The notes beneath the pieces were generated by a model that saw nothing but the letters and a program-made list of their open reading frames with translations, ran no database searches and was not told the origin of the DNA. Positions 8,312-17,241 of a stretch of 64,000 nt of DNA are shown here, piece by piece (the stretch's first letter is position 1; each line of letters starts with the position of its first letter). Both the position numbers and the translations under genes were made by a program. Source of the stretch: Paenibacillus xylanexedens. GTDB taxonomy: Bacteria; Bacillota; Bacilli; Paenibacillales; Paenibacillaceae. Where the stretch lies: assembly GCF_001908275.1 (NCBI RefSeq), contig NZ_CP018620.1:558001-622000 (forward strand), in the 5' to 3' direction.

Positions 8312-9238
8312 CTACACGTCGAATCTGTAATATACCCCTGTTAATTCTTCTGATACGCTCCATAGCTTGTTTGAGATGTTAGCATCATATAATTTTTCGA
8401 TGATCTTAGCGCTCTTGGGATAGCCCTTAGTGCCGCCCATACCACTAGGAGCAATATACTCCCCTCCCGTGATCGTCGGATCTGCTGCAGCATATAAGGT
8501 AGGTAATGCCCCCATATGTGCCGGTTGACTAATGATTTTCAAAAGACTGCGCATGAATATATTGGTCTGTTTCCCCGAACCGAAGGAAAATAGATTGGTA
8601 TGCGAAATTCCTGGATGAGCGGCGATACTCATGGAATCAATATGGGCGGAATTAAATTTATTCTGCAGCTCTCTCGCAAACATCAGATTGGCTAGCTTGC
8701 TTTGACTGTAGAACTTCATGGGATTATATCCTTTGGAGCCATCTAAATTATTAAAGTCAATCGCACCATTATGAGCTGCCATACTACTTACAGTGACAAC
8801 TCTCGATTTCGGAGTAGAGATCAATCGAGCTAATAGTAGACCCGTAAGCGCAAAATGGCCTAGATGATTACTACCAAACTGCAATTCAAAGCCATCCTTC
8901 GTCAACTGGAATGGAGGGTTCATAATTCCTGCATTATTAACGAGAATGGACAAAGAATCGTATTGCTCAAGAAAAGCGGCTGCGAACTTACGAATACTAG
9001 CTAAATCGCTAAGGTCAAGCTGCATAACGATTACCTCTCCAGCTACATGCACAGACGACTTTATTTTATTAGCTGCCTTTTCACCTTTTTCCAGATTACG
9101 AACTGCAATGATAACTTTTGCGCCTTTTTCAGCTAACGCTAATGCCGTTTCATACCCTAACCCGCCGTTCGAACCTGTCACAATCACTACTTTATCGGAT
9201 ACAGTTGGGATGATGTCTTTAGTCCAAACTTCGCTCAT
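8312..9238 (-). CDS. Short-chain dehydrogenase/reductase (retinol dehydrogenase-like)
   Basis: A 308-aa NAD(P)-dependent oxidoreductase. Motifs are the cofactor loop TGSNGGLG (21-28), NNAG (101-104), the catalytic Ser near 151-152 and YSQSK (Y177, K181). The length and C-terminal part (AHPGISHTNLFS, then a long tail) match the retinol-dehydrogenase/WWOX-like SDRs, which are longer than the common 250-aa SDRs. Substrate is unknown. The ATG is preceded by GAAAGGTGTG. It is transcribed alone, away from the WYL regulator gene. Confidence 0.85.
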   Translation of the reverse strand: MSEVWTKDIIPTVSDKVVIVTGSNGGLGYETALALAEKGAKVIIAVRNLEKGEKAANKIKSSVHVAGEVIVMQLDLSDLASIRKFAAAFLEQYDSLSILVNNAGIMNPPFQLTKDGFELQFGSNHLGHFALTGLLLARLISTPKSRVVTVSSMAAHNGAIDFNNLDGSKGYNPMKFYSQSKLANLMFARELQNKFNSAHIDSMSIAAHPGISHTNLFSFGSGKQTNIFMRSLLKIISQPAHMGALPTLYAAADPTITGGEYIAPSGMGGTKGYPKSAKIIEKLYDANISNKLWSVSEELTGVYYRFDV

Positions 9239-9298
9239 TTATCTACACACCTTTCTTATCTCTTCCTTGATACCCTAATATCCAGCGTTTGAAAGCTC

Positions 9299-10207
9299 TT
9301 ATCCCCCACCATACTGGCTTAAACTCCGTTCCAGCATCCCTCTAACCTGCTGTTGCAGTTCGAGCGGAGACACCACCTTCACTTCCGGCCCATAGGAGAG
9401 TAATTTCCGGGCTGTAAAAGAAAACTCCTCCGGCGGAACAAGTCCGCGCCATTCGTTATCTTGAACCGACTTGAACAACACATCTGACGCAGCAATCCTT
9501 GCTCCAAATTCCGTGAATTGCAGCACCACTTCTACGCTTGCTCTATCTTCTTTGGCATCTAGCCATGCCTTCAGGCTCGGAACAGATTTATCCACTGATT
9601 CCATAACCGTCAATTGCTGCATGCGATCCACCCGATACAATAATACGCGGTCCTTATTTCGGGCTGGCATGTACCAATGTCCCTGTTCATAGTAGATACC
9701 ATAGGGAAAGACCTGGACTTTTTTATGCCCATTGCGGGCATGATACATAAATTCAATTTCTCTCTTTTCTACCGCTGCACCCAATATCTCGGTTGTTAAA
9801 AGCTCGGAATGCCCACCGGGGTGCTGGACAAAGGTGATATGCTCCCTCATTCGCATAATCAGATCCTGTACATCCTCAGGCAAAGTAGAGAAATACTGTT
9901 CAGCCAGATGTCCACGCATTGATCCATATGGAAAATCCGGGACTTGCTGTAGATATTCCAGCATCATAAACAGCCCTAATGCCTCCTGCTGTGTCAGTTG
10001 AAGAGGTGGCAAAATCCGATTGGGCAATACCCGGTATCCACCGTTCACGCCAACTTCGGTGTACAAGGGAAAACCCAGTGCCTGCAATGCATCCAGATCT
10101 CGCTGAATGGTACGAACCGAGACGTCGAAACGTTCTGCCAGTTCTCTAGCAGTGAACTTCTGTCTGGAATCCATCAGGCGCATGATCGCCAGTTTCCGAT
10201 GATTCAT
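9299..10207 (-). CDS. WYL-domain transcriptional regulator (YafY/DeoR-like HTH)
   Basis: A 302-aa regulator. Residues 1-60 form a winged HTH (ARELAERFDVSVRTIQRDLDALQALGFPL), and about 135-215 a WYL ligand-sensing domain with VFPYGIYYEQGHWYMPARNKD and LYRVDRM. A C-terminal extension of about 80 residues follows, as in other members. It is divergently transcribed from the DHFR-like gene, with about 75 bases between the start codons, so it probably controls that gene and itself through the imperfect palindrome in the gap. Confidence 0.9.
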   Translation of the reverse strand: MNHRKLAIMRLMDSRQKFTARELAERFDVSVRTIQRDLDALQALGFPLYTEVGVNGGYRVLPNRILPPLQLTQQEALGLFMMLEYLQQVPDFPYGSMRGHLAEQYFSTLPEDVQDLIMRMREHITFVQHPGGHSELLTTEILGAAVEKREIEFMYHARNGHKKVQVFPYGIYYEQGHWYMPARNKDRVLLYRVDRMQQLTVMESVDKSVPSLKAWLDAKEDRASVEVVLQFTEFGARIAASDVLFKSVQDNEWRGLVPPEEFSFTARKLLSYGPEVKVVSPLELQQQVRGMLERSLSQYGGG

Positions 10208-10221
10208 TTATTCAACATCCT

Positions 10222-10246
10222 AACTACGTCAACTTTTGTCATAGTT
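10222..10246. promoter_or_regulatory. Candidate operator between the WYL regulator and the DHFR-like gene
   Basis: AACTACGTCA (10222-10231) and TGTCATAGTT (10237-10246) form an imperfect inverted repeat with 8 of 10 pairs and a five-base spacer. It lies in the shared 75-base promoter region. Confidence 0.4.
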
Positions 10247-10282
10247 AAAGTGTATCATACATTGTAGAAGGGAGCGATGAAC

Positions 10283-10843
10283 ATGTCTGATAACAAAACA
10301 ATTTTGTACATTGCTATGAGTTTGGATGGATATATCGCAAGACTGGACGGTTCGGTAGATTGGTTATTTGATGTGGAGGGTGACGGAGGAGATAACGGAT
10401 ATGCTGCCTTTTATGAAACGATCGGTAGCGTTGTTATGGGACGTTATACGTATGAAGAGGTGCTCACACTTTCCGAAGATTTCCCCTATGCGGATCGGCC
10501 AACATATGTGCTTTCTCGCTCGGAACAGCCGCCCGCTCCGAATGTACAGTTTACAACCGAGGAGGTAGATACACTCATTCCCCAGTTAAAACAAACTTCT
10601 GATGGAGACGTGTGGATTGTGGGTGGCGGCATATTGGTTCAAGCTGTGTTAGCCAAAAAATTACTGGATGAGATTGAAGTCGCCATCATTCCCAAAATTC
10701 TTGGTGAAGGCATCCCCTTATTCCCGACAGGCACTGTGCCCAGTCACTTCAAAATGGTCCGGACCCAGACGCTGGGACAGATCATTTCGATTCGTTATGA
10801 GGTACAGAACACCGGCACAGCGGACACACCTTCGAATGTCTAG
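10283..10843 (+). CDS. Dihydrofolate reductase family protein (RibD C-terminal-like)
   Basis: A 186-aa protein of the DHFR/RibD-C superfamily, NADPH-dependent reductases. Visible motifs are ILYIAMSLDGYIAR at the N-terminus, VVMGRYTYEEV, YADRPTYVLSRS and DVWIVGGGILVQAVL (the nucleotide-binding GGG segment), then FPTGTVPSHFKMV. These proteins (YyaP/YwjB type) have no assigned substrate in Bacillus. The start at ATG 10283 has GAAGGGAG eight bases upstream; the ATG at 10277 is too close to it. The regulator on the other side of the promoter is a WYL protein. Confidence 0.85.
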   Translation: MSDNKTILYIAMSLDGYIARLDGSVDWLFDVEGDGGDNGYAAFYETIGSVVMGRYTYEEVLTLSEDFPYADRPTYVLSRSEQPPAPNVQFTTEEVDTLIPQLKQTSDGDVWIVGGGILVQAVLAKKLLDEIEVAIIPKILGEGIPLFPTGTVPSHFKMVRTQTLGQIISIRYEVQNTGTADTPSNV

Positions 10844-10859
10844 ATAAGTAGAAAAGGAA

Positions 10860-10942
10860 AAAGACCATTCTTATCATGAAGGGCCCCCATTCCGTGAGAC
10901 ACATCTAACCATTGGGGTACCGTTCATGAAAGAGTGGTCTTT
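10860..10942 (+). terminator. Long hairpin terminator
   Basis: AAAGACCA (10860-10867) pairs with TGGTCTTT (10935-10942), CATGAA (10875-10880) with TTCATG (10923-10928), and an inner CCCCAT with ATTGGGG. It closes the DHFR-like gene and probably also the convergent esterase gene. Confidence 0.65.
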
Positions 10943-10952
10943 CCATTACCAT

Positions 10953-10987
10953 GTATCAAGTATCAAGTATCAAGTATCAAGTATCAA
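10953..10987. repeat. Five tandem copies of a 7-bp unit
   Basis: GTATCAA repeated five times without change, ending one base before the stop codon of the esterase gene. A slippage-prone simple repeat. Confidence 0.9.
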
Positions 10988-10988
10988 G

Positions 10989-12113
10989 CTATCCTAGCAT
11001 TCCTCGTACATATTCCGCTAACACATCTGCCGTCCTACGGTGAGATAACTCGCCTGGATGGGTGCGCGCCCCTACCGTCTCTTCGGTTGTATCAGGAAGC
11101 TGGATGATTGAGACCTTTCGGTCTCCTGTCCCCTTTGTATACGCATCAACCGCGCGGTAGATGGCAGGCATCATGGGAAAACCAAGCATGCCATAAGCCC
11201 ATACGAGTTGTGCATCCGGATTGTTTTTCCGAAGTTTGAACAGGAACTGCTCCACTGCCTTCTCAAAAGCGGTCAGATCCTCTTCATGATATGTACCATC
11301 TTCATTCAAACGCTGCTTGTACACCTTGCCAGTGTCGGGATCTTTCCACTCAGGTGACTGAAATGCACCTCCATCATTGCTGCCCAAGTTCACGACCACC
11401 ACATCCGGCTGCCACGAACCAAAATCATGCTGATCTCCTGCACCGAGCGCTTCGTTACGCTCACCAGTAAGCAAGCCACAGACCTGCTCGTAATACTCGG
11501 GGATGTTCCCTTTTGGATTGTTATCCCAACTTGTCAGCACACCCCAGCCACTTTGCGAGATGACCCGATACTCTGCATTCAATGCCTCTGCTGTCATAAA
11601 CGTATAATTATGTATAGCGCTAAACCACATCGGAATCCAATCTTCCTCCGCTTTCGCTCCAATCGCACCTTCGCCAGATGTAATACTGTCACCAATGAAC
11701 TCGATCTTGTACGGTTTTTCCTGCACAGGCAGGAACGCTCCATCCGATTTCACCGCATGAATCTGCAAGGCACAACCCGGGTCACCACTCATCGCTTGAA
11801 CATCTTTGACGATCCGTACATTCTTCACCACATCTGCGTTCATGCCCCGGAATACACAGACCCAGTACCTTCCCGCCATTAACATCTGTCTGCTCACCGG
11901 AACATCGTTGATCAGAATGCTTATCCATGACTCATACATGTCATACTGCGACTCTACCTCAACCCATAGTTCGGAGCCCCGTACATTGAGTTCAACTGCA
12001 CTCCCCGTCCAAAATAATGTCAACGGTGACAACTCTCCAGTTGTTCTGCCATGCACTTTGAGGTTATGAACATCGGACAATGCGTACGTCATCATTTTCT
12101 CATTACCTTTCAC
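10989..12113 (-). CDS. SGNH/GDSL esterase with CE2-type N-terminal domain (acetyl-xylan esterase-like)
   Basis: A 374-aa two-domain esterase. Residues about 15-125 form the jelly-roll domain seen in carbohydrate esterase family 2. Residues about 135-374 form the SGNH hydrolase domain with nucleophile S143 in IEFIGDSITSGEG, GSND at 244-247 and a C-terminal histidine in THPGELSH (H352 or H358). CE2 enzymes deacetylate xylo- and glucomanno-oligosaccharides. No signal peptide is seen, so it probably acts inside the cell on imported oligosaccharides. The GTG start at 12113 has AAGGAGGA seven bases upstream. It is a single gene. Confidence 0.8.
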   Translation of the reverse strand: MKGNEKMMTYALSDVHNLKVHGRTTGELSPLTLFWTGSAVELNVRGSELWVEVESQYDMYESWISILINDVPVSRQMLMAGRYWVCVFRGMNADVVKNVRIVKDVQAMSGDPGCALQIHAVKSDGAFLPVQEKPYKIEFIGDSITSGEGAIGAKAEEDWIPMWFSAIHNYTFMTAEALNAEYRVISQSGWGVLTSWDNNPKGNIPEYYEQVCGLLTGERNEALGAGDQHDFGSWQPDVVVVNLGSNDGGAFQSPEWKDPDTGKVYKQRLNEDGTYHEEDLTAFEKAVEQFLFKLRKNNPDAQLVWAYGMLGFPMMPAIYRAVDAYTKGTGDRKVSIIQLPDTTEETVGARTHPGELSHRRTADVLAEYVRGMLG

Positions 12114-12175
12114 AATGCATTCCTCCTTGTTTTCAAAAAGAAAATAAGTTTTTCATTGCGTTATTCATAGTGTAA

Positions 12176-12772
12176 TTACCTGACCAACATTCGGTCATCC
12201 ATAAATTGAGTAATATGATTTACAGCATTTCGAATATACTTGCTATCTTCATAAAGCTTGCTTAACATAACACCTCCCTCGATTATGGCGATGATATTAC
12301 TACTCACTTCCTCCAGTGCAATATCTGCTCTGAATTCCTTTTGCTCCATACCCTGAATCAAGACTTGTGTCAGTTCATTCAGCAGATTGGTCATGGCAAG
12401 CTGTGCTCTTTCTTTCAGCAACGGGTGTGCATCATCGCTTTCAACGGCTGTATTTAATAGGGGGCATCCCCCTTCCAGCGTATTGTTTTCCATCATATCA
12501 ATATAAACACCGCATATGGCGAGTAGTTTGTCTTTGGAGCTTTTGACGCCTTCCAGAGCCTGTGAGTGAAATTGCAGCATCTGTGATACCGAATAATCAA
12601 AAGCAGCCAGTGCTATCTCATCTTTACTTTCAAAATGATTATAAATTCCGCCCTTGCGAATGCCACAACGTTCTATAATCTCAGACAGGGAGGCACCAGT
12701 ATATCCCTTGGTGTTAAAAAGTGCTGCCGACTCACGAATAATATGTTCTTTGGTGATTTGGCCTTTGCGCAA
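12176..12772 (-). CDS. TetR/AcrR family repressor
   Basis: A 198-aa regulator. The N-terminal HTH reads ESAALFNTKGYTGASLSEIIERCGIRKGGIYNHFESKDEI, diagnostic for TetR, followed by an all-helical ligand domain with CPLLNTAVESDDAHPLL, the pattern of the TetR_C (YxaF/LmrA-like) subgroup. I choose the TTG at 12772 because AAAGGAGGGAG lies just upstream; the ATG at 12796 has no ribosome site. It is divergent from the metallo-hydrolase gene, and two copies of one operator motif lie in the shared region. Confidence 0.88.
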   Translation of the reverse strand: MRKGQITKEHIIRESAALFNTKGYTGASLSEIIERCGIRKGGIYNHFESKDEIALAAFDYSVSQMLQFHSQALEGVKSSKDKLLAICGVYIDMMENNTLEGGCPLLNTAVESDDAHPLLKERAQLAMTNLLNELTQVLIQGMEQKEFRADIALEEVSSNIIAIIEGGVMLSKLYEDSKYIRNAVNHITQFMDDRMLVR

Positions 12773-12794
12773 AATACTCCCTCCTTTTCTATTC

Positions 12795-12809
12795 ATACCA
12801 ATTGGTCTT
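12795..12809. promoter_or_regulatory. TetR operator candidate 1
   Basis: ATACCAATTGGTCTT has the form ATACC-N4-GGTCT and sits 22 bases upstream of the TetR start codon. It contains the perfect palindrome ACCAATTGGT. Its partner site has the same frame. Confidence 0.55.
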
Positions 12810-12913
12810 AAAATATCATACGCCTATCAAAGAACACAAGCACGCATGAATCCGTATGAAATACATGAAACGGAAGTCCCTTGCATGAGAGGTACGATTT
12901 ATGTTATTTTAAA

Positions 12914-12928
12914 CAGACCGGTCGGTAT
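12914..12928. promoter_or_regulatory. TetR operator candidate 2
   Basis: On the minus strand this reads ATACCGACCGGTCTG, the same ATACC-N4-GGTCT frame as the other site. It lies in the promoter/leader region of the metallo-hydrolase gene. LmrA/YxaF-type repressors of Bacillus recognise similar GACCGGTC-rich boxes. Confidence 0.6.
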
Positions 12929-12970
12929 TATTTAAGCAAATACATATTATATCTAAGGAGAATTTCCGCC

Positions 12971-13729
12971 ATGACGCTAGCCATTCAACATATTCGTAAT
13001 GCCACCTCCCTAATCACCATACAAGGGAAAACTATTCTGCTCGATCCGATGTTAAGTGACACGGGAGAGCTTCCACCTGTCCCCTTCACACATCAAATTC
13101 GCAGGAACCCTACCGCCCCATTGCCTGTACCGCTTGAAACTTTTGAACATATTGATGCGATACTCGTTACACATTTACATTTTGACCATTTCGACAAAAC
13201 GGCAAAGAAAATACTCAACAAAAAGATTCCTGTACTGTGCCAGCCGGAGGATCAACAACGCATTACTTCCTGGGGGTTCAAGAATGTATTCCCTATAGAG
13301 GAGACTAGGAACTGGAAGGGCATTCATTTTACAAGAGTTCAGGGGCAACACGCAAAAGGGAACATCTCCAGACTGCTAGGTCCCGTATCCGGTTTTATTT
13401 TGAACACTCCCGCTGAAGGATCGCTATATATTGTGGGCGATTGTGTTCTTACGGAACAGATTAAACACGTGTTCGACCAGCACAGACCTCCGATCTGCAT
13501 CGTAAACGCACCAAGTGCTAAACTGTTACTCCGTTCCGTCATTACGATGACGCCTGAGGATGTCGTTACCATACTGAAGATTTCACCCTCAACCAAAGTC
13601 GTGGCCGTACATATGGATGCCATTAGTCATTGCACCACATCAAGAGAGCACCTGTCACACTACATAGAACTGCATCAGTTATTAGATTCGGTTGTGATTC
13701 CTGAAGACGGGCAACACATCTACTTCTGA
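12971..13729 (+). CDS. Metallo-beta-lactamase-fold hydrolase
   Basis: A 252-aa MBL-fold protein with the zinc motif HLHFDHFD (H68, H70, D72, H73), the downstream metal ligand in YIVGDCVL, and further His residues near VVAVHMDAISHC. The layout MTLAIQHIRNATSLITIQGKTILLDPML is typical of UlaG-like MBL hydrolases acting on small molecules or lactones. The substrate is unknown. The ATG at 12971 has AAGGAG about ten bases upstream. The divergent TetR gene and the shared operators make regulation by that repressor likely. Confidence 0.86.
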   Translation: MTLAIQHIRNATSLITIQGKTILLDPMLSDTGELPPVPFTHQIRRNPTAPLPVPLETFEHIDAILVTHLHFDHFDKTAKKILNKKIPVLCQPEDQQRITSWGFKNVFPIEETRNWKGIHFTRVQGQHAKGNISRLLGPVSGFILNTPAEGSLYIVGDCVLTEQIKHVFDQHRPPICIVNAPSAKLLLRSVITMTPEDVVTILKISPSTKVVAVHMDAISHCTTSREHLSHYIELHQLLDSVVIPEDGQHIYF

Positions 13730-13749
13730 ACTATAAAAGAACATATACA

Positions 13750-13790
13750 AAATAAAGCCCTTCAACCAAAGTCCCTTGGAGGACTTTATT
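13750..13790. terminator. Bidirectional terminator with alternative stems
   Basis: AAAGTCC (13768-13774) and GGACTTT (13781-13787) form a short hairpin followed by ATTT for the plus-strand gene. On the minus strand a longer stem between AAATAAAGTCC and GGGCTTTATTT ends in a T run and suits the ABC operon. Confidence 0.65.
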
Positions 13791-13822
13791 TGAAAGGCTA
13801 TTTCTATTCATTCATATATACG

Positions 13823-14545
13823 TTATAAAACCTTACCCAGAAATGCCTTGGTCCGCTCATGCCGGGTATTCTGAAAGAGCTCTTCAGGCGTGCCTTCCTC
13901 CACAATATATCCGCCATCCATAAAGATCACCCGATCCGCCACCTCACGGGCAAAGCCCATCTCGTGTGTAACAACAATCATCGTAATTCCCTCATGAGCG
14001 AGGTCTTTCATGACTTGCAGCACTTCTCCAACCATCTCCGGGTCCAGTGCAGATGTAGGTTCATCGAACAACATCACACTTGGGTTCATGGCAAGTGCAC
14101 GCGCAATGGCCACACGCTGTTGTTGTCCACCCGACAACTGCTCGGGATAAGCCTCCCTCTTCTGAGACAGCCCAACCTTGCCGAGCAGTTCCATTGATTT
14201 CTTCTCATTCTCAGCCTTACTCAGTTTCTTGATATGCTTCGGCGCGAGCATGATATTCTCCAGCACGGTCAGATGCGGGAAGAGGTTGAACTGTTGAAAC
14301 ACCATGCCCACATTGGTTCGTAACTGATCGATATCCGTCTTGGGTGAAGTGACCTCAATACCACCAATCGTCACCTTTCCAGACGTCACACCCTCTAGCA
14401 GATTGAGACAACGCAAGAAGGTACTTTTACCAGACCCGGAAGGCCCGATGACGCATACAACTTCTTTCTCCTGAATCGTTGTGGAGATGTCCTTCAATAC
14501 CTCATTGGCACCAAACTGCTTTTTCAGGTTTTGTACGGTAATCAT
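13823..14545 (-). CDS. Polar amino acid ABC importer, ATP-binding protein (GlnQ-like)
   Basis: A 240-aa ATPase that energises amino acid uptake. Walker A is GPSGSGKST, the Q-loop [10 protein letters not shown], the signature [15 protein letters not shown] and Walker [15 protein letters not shown]. The C-terminus ([25 protein letters not shown]) is the polar amino acid subfamily tail. It is the last gene of a three-gene operon (binding protein, permease, ATPase) and overlaps the permease gene by four bases. The closeness of glnK/glnL hints at glutamine or glutamate, but specificity cannot be read from the ATPase. Confidence 0.93.
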   Translation of the reverse strand: MITVQNLKKQFGANEVLKDISTTIQEKEVVCVIGPSGSGKSTFLRCLNLLEGVTSGKVTIGGIEVTSPKTDIDQLRTNVGMVFQQFNLFPHLTVLENIMLAPKHIKKLSKAENEKKSMELLGKVGLSQKREAYPEQLSGGQQQRVAIARALAMNPSVMLFDEPTSALDPEMVGEVLQVMKDLAHEGITMIVVTHEMGFAREVADRVIFMDGGYIVEEGTPEELFQNTRHERTKAFLGKVL

Positions 14546-15198
14546 CGGATCGCATACCTCCTCTCAATGAACCGGGAAGCCCGGGACAACAGCACAATGA
14601 TGATCAGGTAAAATATACCCACCACACCCCAGATTTCGAATGCCCGGAAGTTGGAGGAAATAATAATCTCCCCGCTCTGTGTTAATTCGGCGATACCGAT
14701 CGCGGACAGCAGCGAGGTATCCTTAATTGTAATAATGAACTGGTTCACAAAGGTAGGAATCATGCGCCGGGTTGCTTGGGGTAACACAACCAGCCTCATC
14801 GTCTGGAAACGCGTTAAGCCCAGGGATCGCGCCGCCTCATGCTGCCCGTTGCTAATTGAATTAATCCCCGCCCGGAAAATCTCCGAGATGTACGCTCCGG
14901 CATTCAGACTAATTGCAATAATCCCTGCGGTCATCGCCGGAATACGCATATCCAGGAACACAGGCAGCCCGAAGTAGATGAAATATACCTGCACCAGAAG
15001 GGGGGTACCACGGATGATATCCACGTAAAGTGTAGCTACCAGCCGCAACAATCGATTCAAAGAAGTGCTCATCAGACCTGAGATCAAACCGATCACCATC
15101 GCAATGATGAGTGAGATCACGACTAGTTTTAACGTAACGACTGTACCCTCTAACAGAAGAGGCAGTGCGTCTATTATGACTTGTAAGGAGGAGTCCAT
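14542..15198 (-). CDS. Polar amino acid ABC importer, permease
   Basis: A 218-aa membrane protein of the HisM/GlnP family with about five transmembrane helices. The coupling loop [22 protein letters not shown] carries the EAA motif that contacts the ATPase, and [17 protein letters not shown] is the usual N-terminal signature. Start ATG 15198 is about ten bases from an AAGGGA site; GTG 15207 is too close to it. It overlaps the ATPase gene and follows the binding-protein gene by 17 bases. Confidence 0.92.
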   Translation of the reverse strand: MDSSLQVIIDALPLLLEGTVVTLKLVVISLIIAMVIGLISGLMSTSLNRLLRLVATLYVDIIRGTPLLVQVYFIYFGLPVFLDMRIPAMTAGIIAISLNAGAYISEIFRAGINSISNGQHEAARSLGLTRFQTMRLVVLPQATRRMIPTFVNQFIITIKDTSLLSAIGIAELTQSGEIIISSNFRAFEIWGVVGIFYLIIIVLLSRASRFIERRYAIR

Positions 15199-15215
15199 CC
15201 GTACCACATTCCCTT

Positions 15216-16013
15216 CTATTTAGCCGTTGTTCCGAGATAGTTGCCAACAATCTCGTCGTACTTTCCACTTTCCTGCAATTTTTTCAGTCCATCATTAATC
15301 TTCTTCTGCAACTCCGCATCGCCTTTGGCAACAGCAATACCATAGAAGTCACCATTCAATCGGTCTCCAACGATTTTGAGTTTGGCGTTCGGATCGATGG
15401 CAATCTTATAGGAGATGACCGGGAAATCCTCCAGCGTAGCATCTGCGTTTTTGTTCGCGACTTCCTGATACATCGATGGGCTGTCATCAAAATATTTCAC
15501 GGTTGCCCCATAGGTTTTCGCATATTCATCTGCGAGATTGGCACCTGAGGTTCCTTTTTTAATCGCAATAATTTTTCCTTTTAAATCTTCAGGACTTTGG
15601 ATGTCCGCGTTATCTTCATGTACGATTAGGGACAGACCGGCCTGATAATACGGGTCCGAGAAGTCCACGACTTTTTTACGTTCGTCCGTAATGCTAATGC
15701 CTGCAATGGCTCCGTCTAACTGATTCGCCGTAATAGCCGGAATGATGCCTTTGAAGTCCATAGGTTTGATCTCTACTTCAAAGCCCTCTTCTTCCGCAAT
15801 TGCGTTCATGAGGTCAATATCGATCCCTACATATTTACCGTCCTTCTGGAACTCAAAAGGGGGATACGTTGCATCGGTACCAAATATGTATTTCTCAACA
15901 GCTGAACCATTTGCCGATTGTGCATTGCTCTCTTCACCGGACTTTGCTGCACCGCAGGCACTAAGTGTTAGAGCAAGAACTGACGCCATTACAATGGATG
16001 CTACCTTTTTCAT
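15216..16013 (-). CDS. Polar amino acid ABC importer, substrate-binding lipoprotein
   Basis: A 265-aa family 3 solute-binding protein. The lipoprotein signal MKKVASIVMASVLALTLSAC ends in lipobox LSAC. The domain shows GTDATYPPFEF, VGIDIDLMNAIAEEEGF, MDFKGIIPAI and GAIAGISITDERKKVVDFSDPYY, the standard binding-site framework for polar amino acids. The ATG at 16013 is preceded by AAAAGGGG. It is the first gene of the operon. The exact ligand is not determined. Confidence 0.92.
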   Translation of the reverse strand: MKKVASIVMASVLALTLSACGAAKSGEESNAQSANGSAVEKYIFGTDATYPPFEFQKDGKYVGIDIDLMNAIAEEEGFEVEIKPMDFKGIIPAITANQLDGAIAGISITDERKKVVDFSDPYYQAGLSLIVHEDNADIQSPEDLKGKIIAIKKGTSGANLADEYAKTYGATVKYFDDSPSMYQEVANKNADATLEDFPVISYKIAIDPNAKLKIVGDRLNGDFYGIAVAKGDAELQKKINDGLKKLQESGKYDEIVGNYLGTTAK

Positions 16014-16249
16014 AGAAAAACCCCTTTTCCGAATTAGATTGGGATCGACCGAATCGACCATTTGTATTTATGTACGTATTGTAGTTCGCTCCCTACGCCA
16101 ACTTACATGATCCTACACAAAATAATTACAACTTATGAAATTTAAATTAACATGTAATGTTTTAAGATAGGAAAACGTGCAAAAATCGCTAAAAAAAGAT
16201 CCGATTTCGATATTTTATGTAAGGTTATATAACAATAAGGAAAGTAAAA

Positions 16250-16301
16250 AACAAAAAAGCCGAGAATCCGTGAAGGTGTTACCTTCGGGAATCCGGCTTT
16301 T
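16250..16301 (-). terminator. Intrinsic terminator of glnK-glnL
   Basis: AAAAGCCG (16255-16262) pairs with CGGCTTTT (16294-16301), with an inner GAAGGT/ACCTTC stem. The minus-strand product continues into a T-rich run. Confidence 0.85.
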
Positions 16302-16347
16302 GGATAAGAGAAAGAATATCTCAGTTACTATTTAGTTATTCAGTTGT

Positions 16348-17241
16348 TTAATTATTCATCTTTTCAATCGTCTCCATATAGAACACATGCAGGAACTTTT
16401 TGATATTAACCTTGCCTTTGTCGCCTGCCTGATCTTCTTCCATCGCTCTCATCTTCATTCGAACATCCTGGAAGTCGAAGTAGAGGGGAGCATAATGTTC
16501 GAACTTGTGGTTGCTATAATCGGTGAGTCCAATCGAGGCCATGTTGGTCAGTGCGGCAATTACCGTTCTGCGAATACGTTGTTCCATCGACTTGCACTCT
16601 TTCTCCACGTCCTTGGGCGTAGACTTGTACGTCTGGGCCACCGCTTCATACGACTCCTTCAGTGGCGGCCACTCCCCGGCACGCTTCTGATCAATCGCAT
16701 ACTCAATAAGGGCCACAATATCCTTGCTACCACTTTCCCCGATGATCCCGAGATCCATCAGAATGCTTCGTGCCGCCTCTCGCACCGTACGACCTTGGGC
16801 AGGGGCCGTCGCTTCCACCAGATTCAATCGGGCCATCGACTGTTTAATCTCCAGCACGTAACGTTCATACTTCCACTGTTCATTCACTTTGCTGAGCACA
16901 TGCTCCACTTCCACCCGATTAATCGGTTTATGAATGAAAAATTCAATGCCGTTCTGGTAGGCCGCCCCTACCATCTCCTTGTTCTCCACCTGAGAGATCA
17001 TGATGAATTTCCCGGTATAACCGCCGTGCTTCAGCTTCGCTACCGTCTCAATCCCGTCCTGATCCGGCATCAGCAGATCAATCAGCACCACATCGGGACG
17101 CAGATCCATAATCATGCGCGCCCCTTCTATACCGCCCTCTGCCATGCCTGCAAGCTCGCCGATTCCACAGGATTCAATGATATCATGCAGCATACTCCGG
17201 CTCACCACATCATCATCCACGATCATGATAGAAAGTGTCAT
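16348..17241 (-). CDS. glnL: Response regulator with YcbB domain, GlnL-like
   Basis: A 297-aa response regulator. The receiver domain covers about 1-125 with acidic residues D9-D11 and phosphoacceptor D55 in VVLIDLLMPDQDG. Residues about 150-297 match the YcbB domain (REAARSILMDLGIIGESGSKDIVALIEYA and VEKECKSMEQRIRRTVIAALTNMASIGL), which is found only in GlnL/YcbB regulators. In B. subtilis GlnK-GlnL activates glutamine utilisation genes. Start 17241 gives good spacing to AAGGGGG. The gene overlaps the 3-prime end of the kinase gene by 29 bases, implying translational coupling. The neighbouring amino acid importer is a plausible target. Confidence 0.9.
   Translation of the reverse strand: MTLSIMIVDDDVVSRSMLHDIIESCGIGELAGMAEGGIEGARMIMDLRPDVVLIDLLMPDQDGIETVAKLKHGGYTGKFIMISQVENKEMVGAAYQNGIEFFIHKPINRVEVEHVLSKVNEQWKYERYVLEIKQSMARLNLVEATAPAQGRTVREAARSILMDLGIIGESGSKDIVALIEYAIDQKRAGEWPPLKESYEAVAQTYKSTPKDVEKECKSMEQRIRRTVIAALTNMASIGLTDYSNHKFEHYAPLYFDFQDVRMKMRAMEEDQAGDKGKVNIKKFLHVFYMETIEKMNN

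Noticed and set aside
8091..8330. 79-codon frame through the 67-bp inverted repeat
   Set aside because: No ribosome site; the codons run through a hairpin-forming non-coding element.
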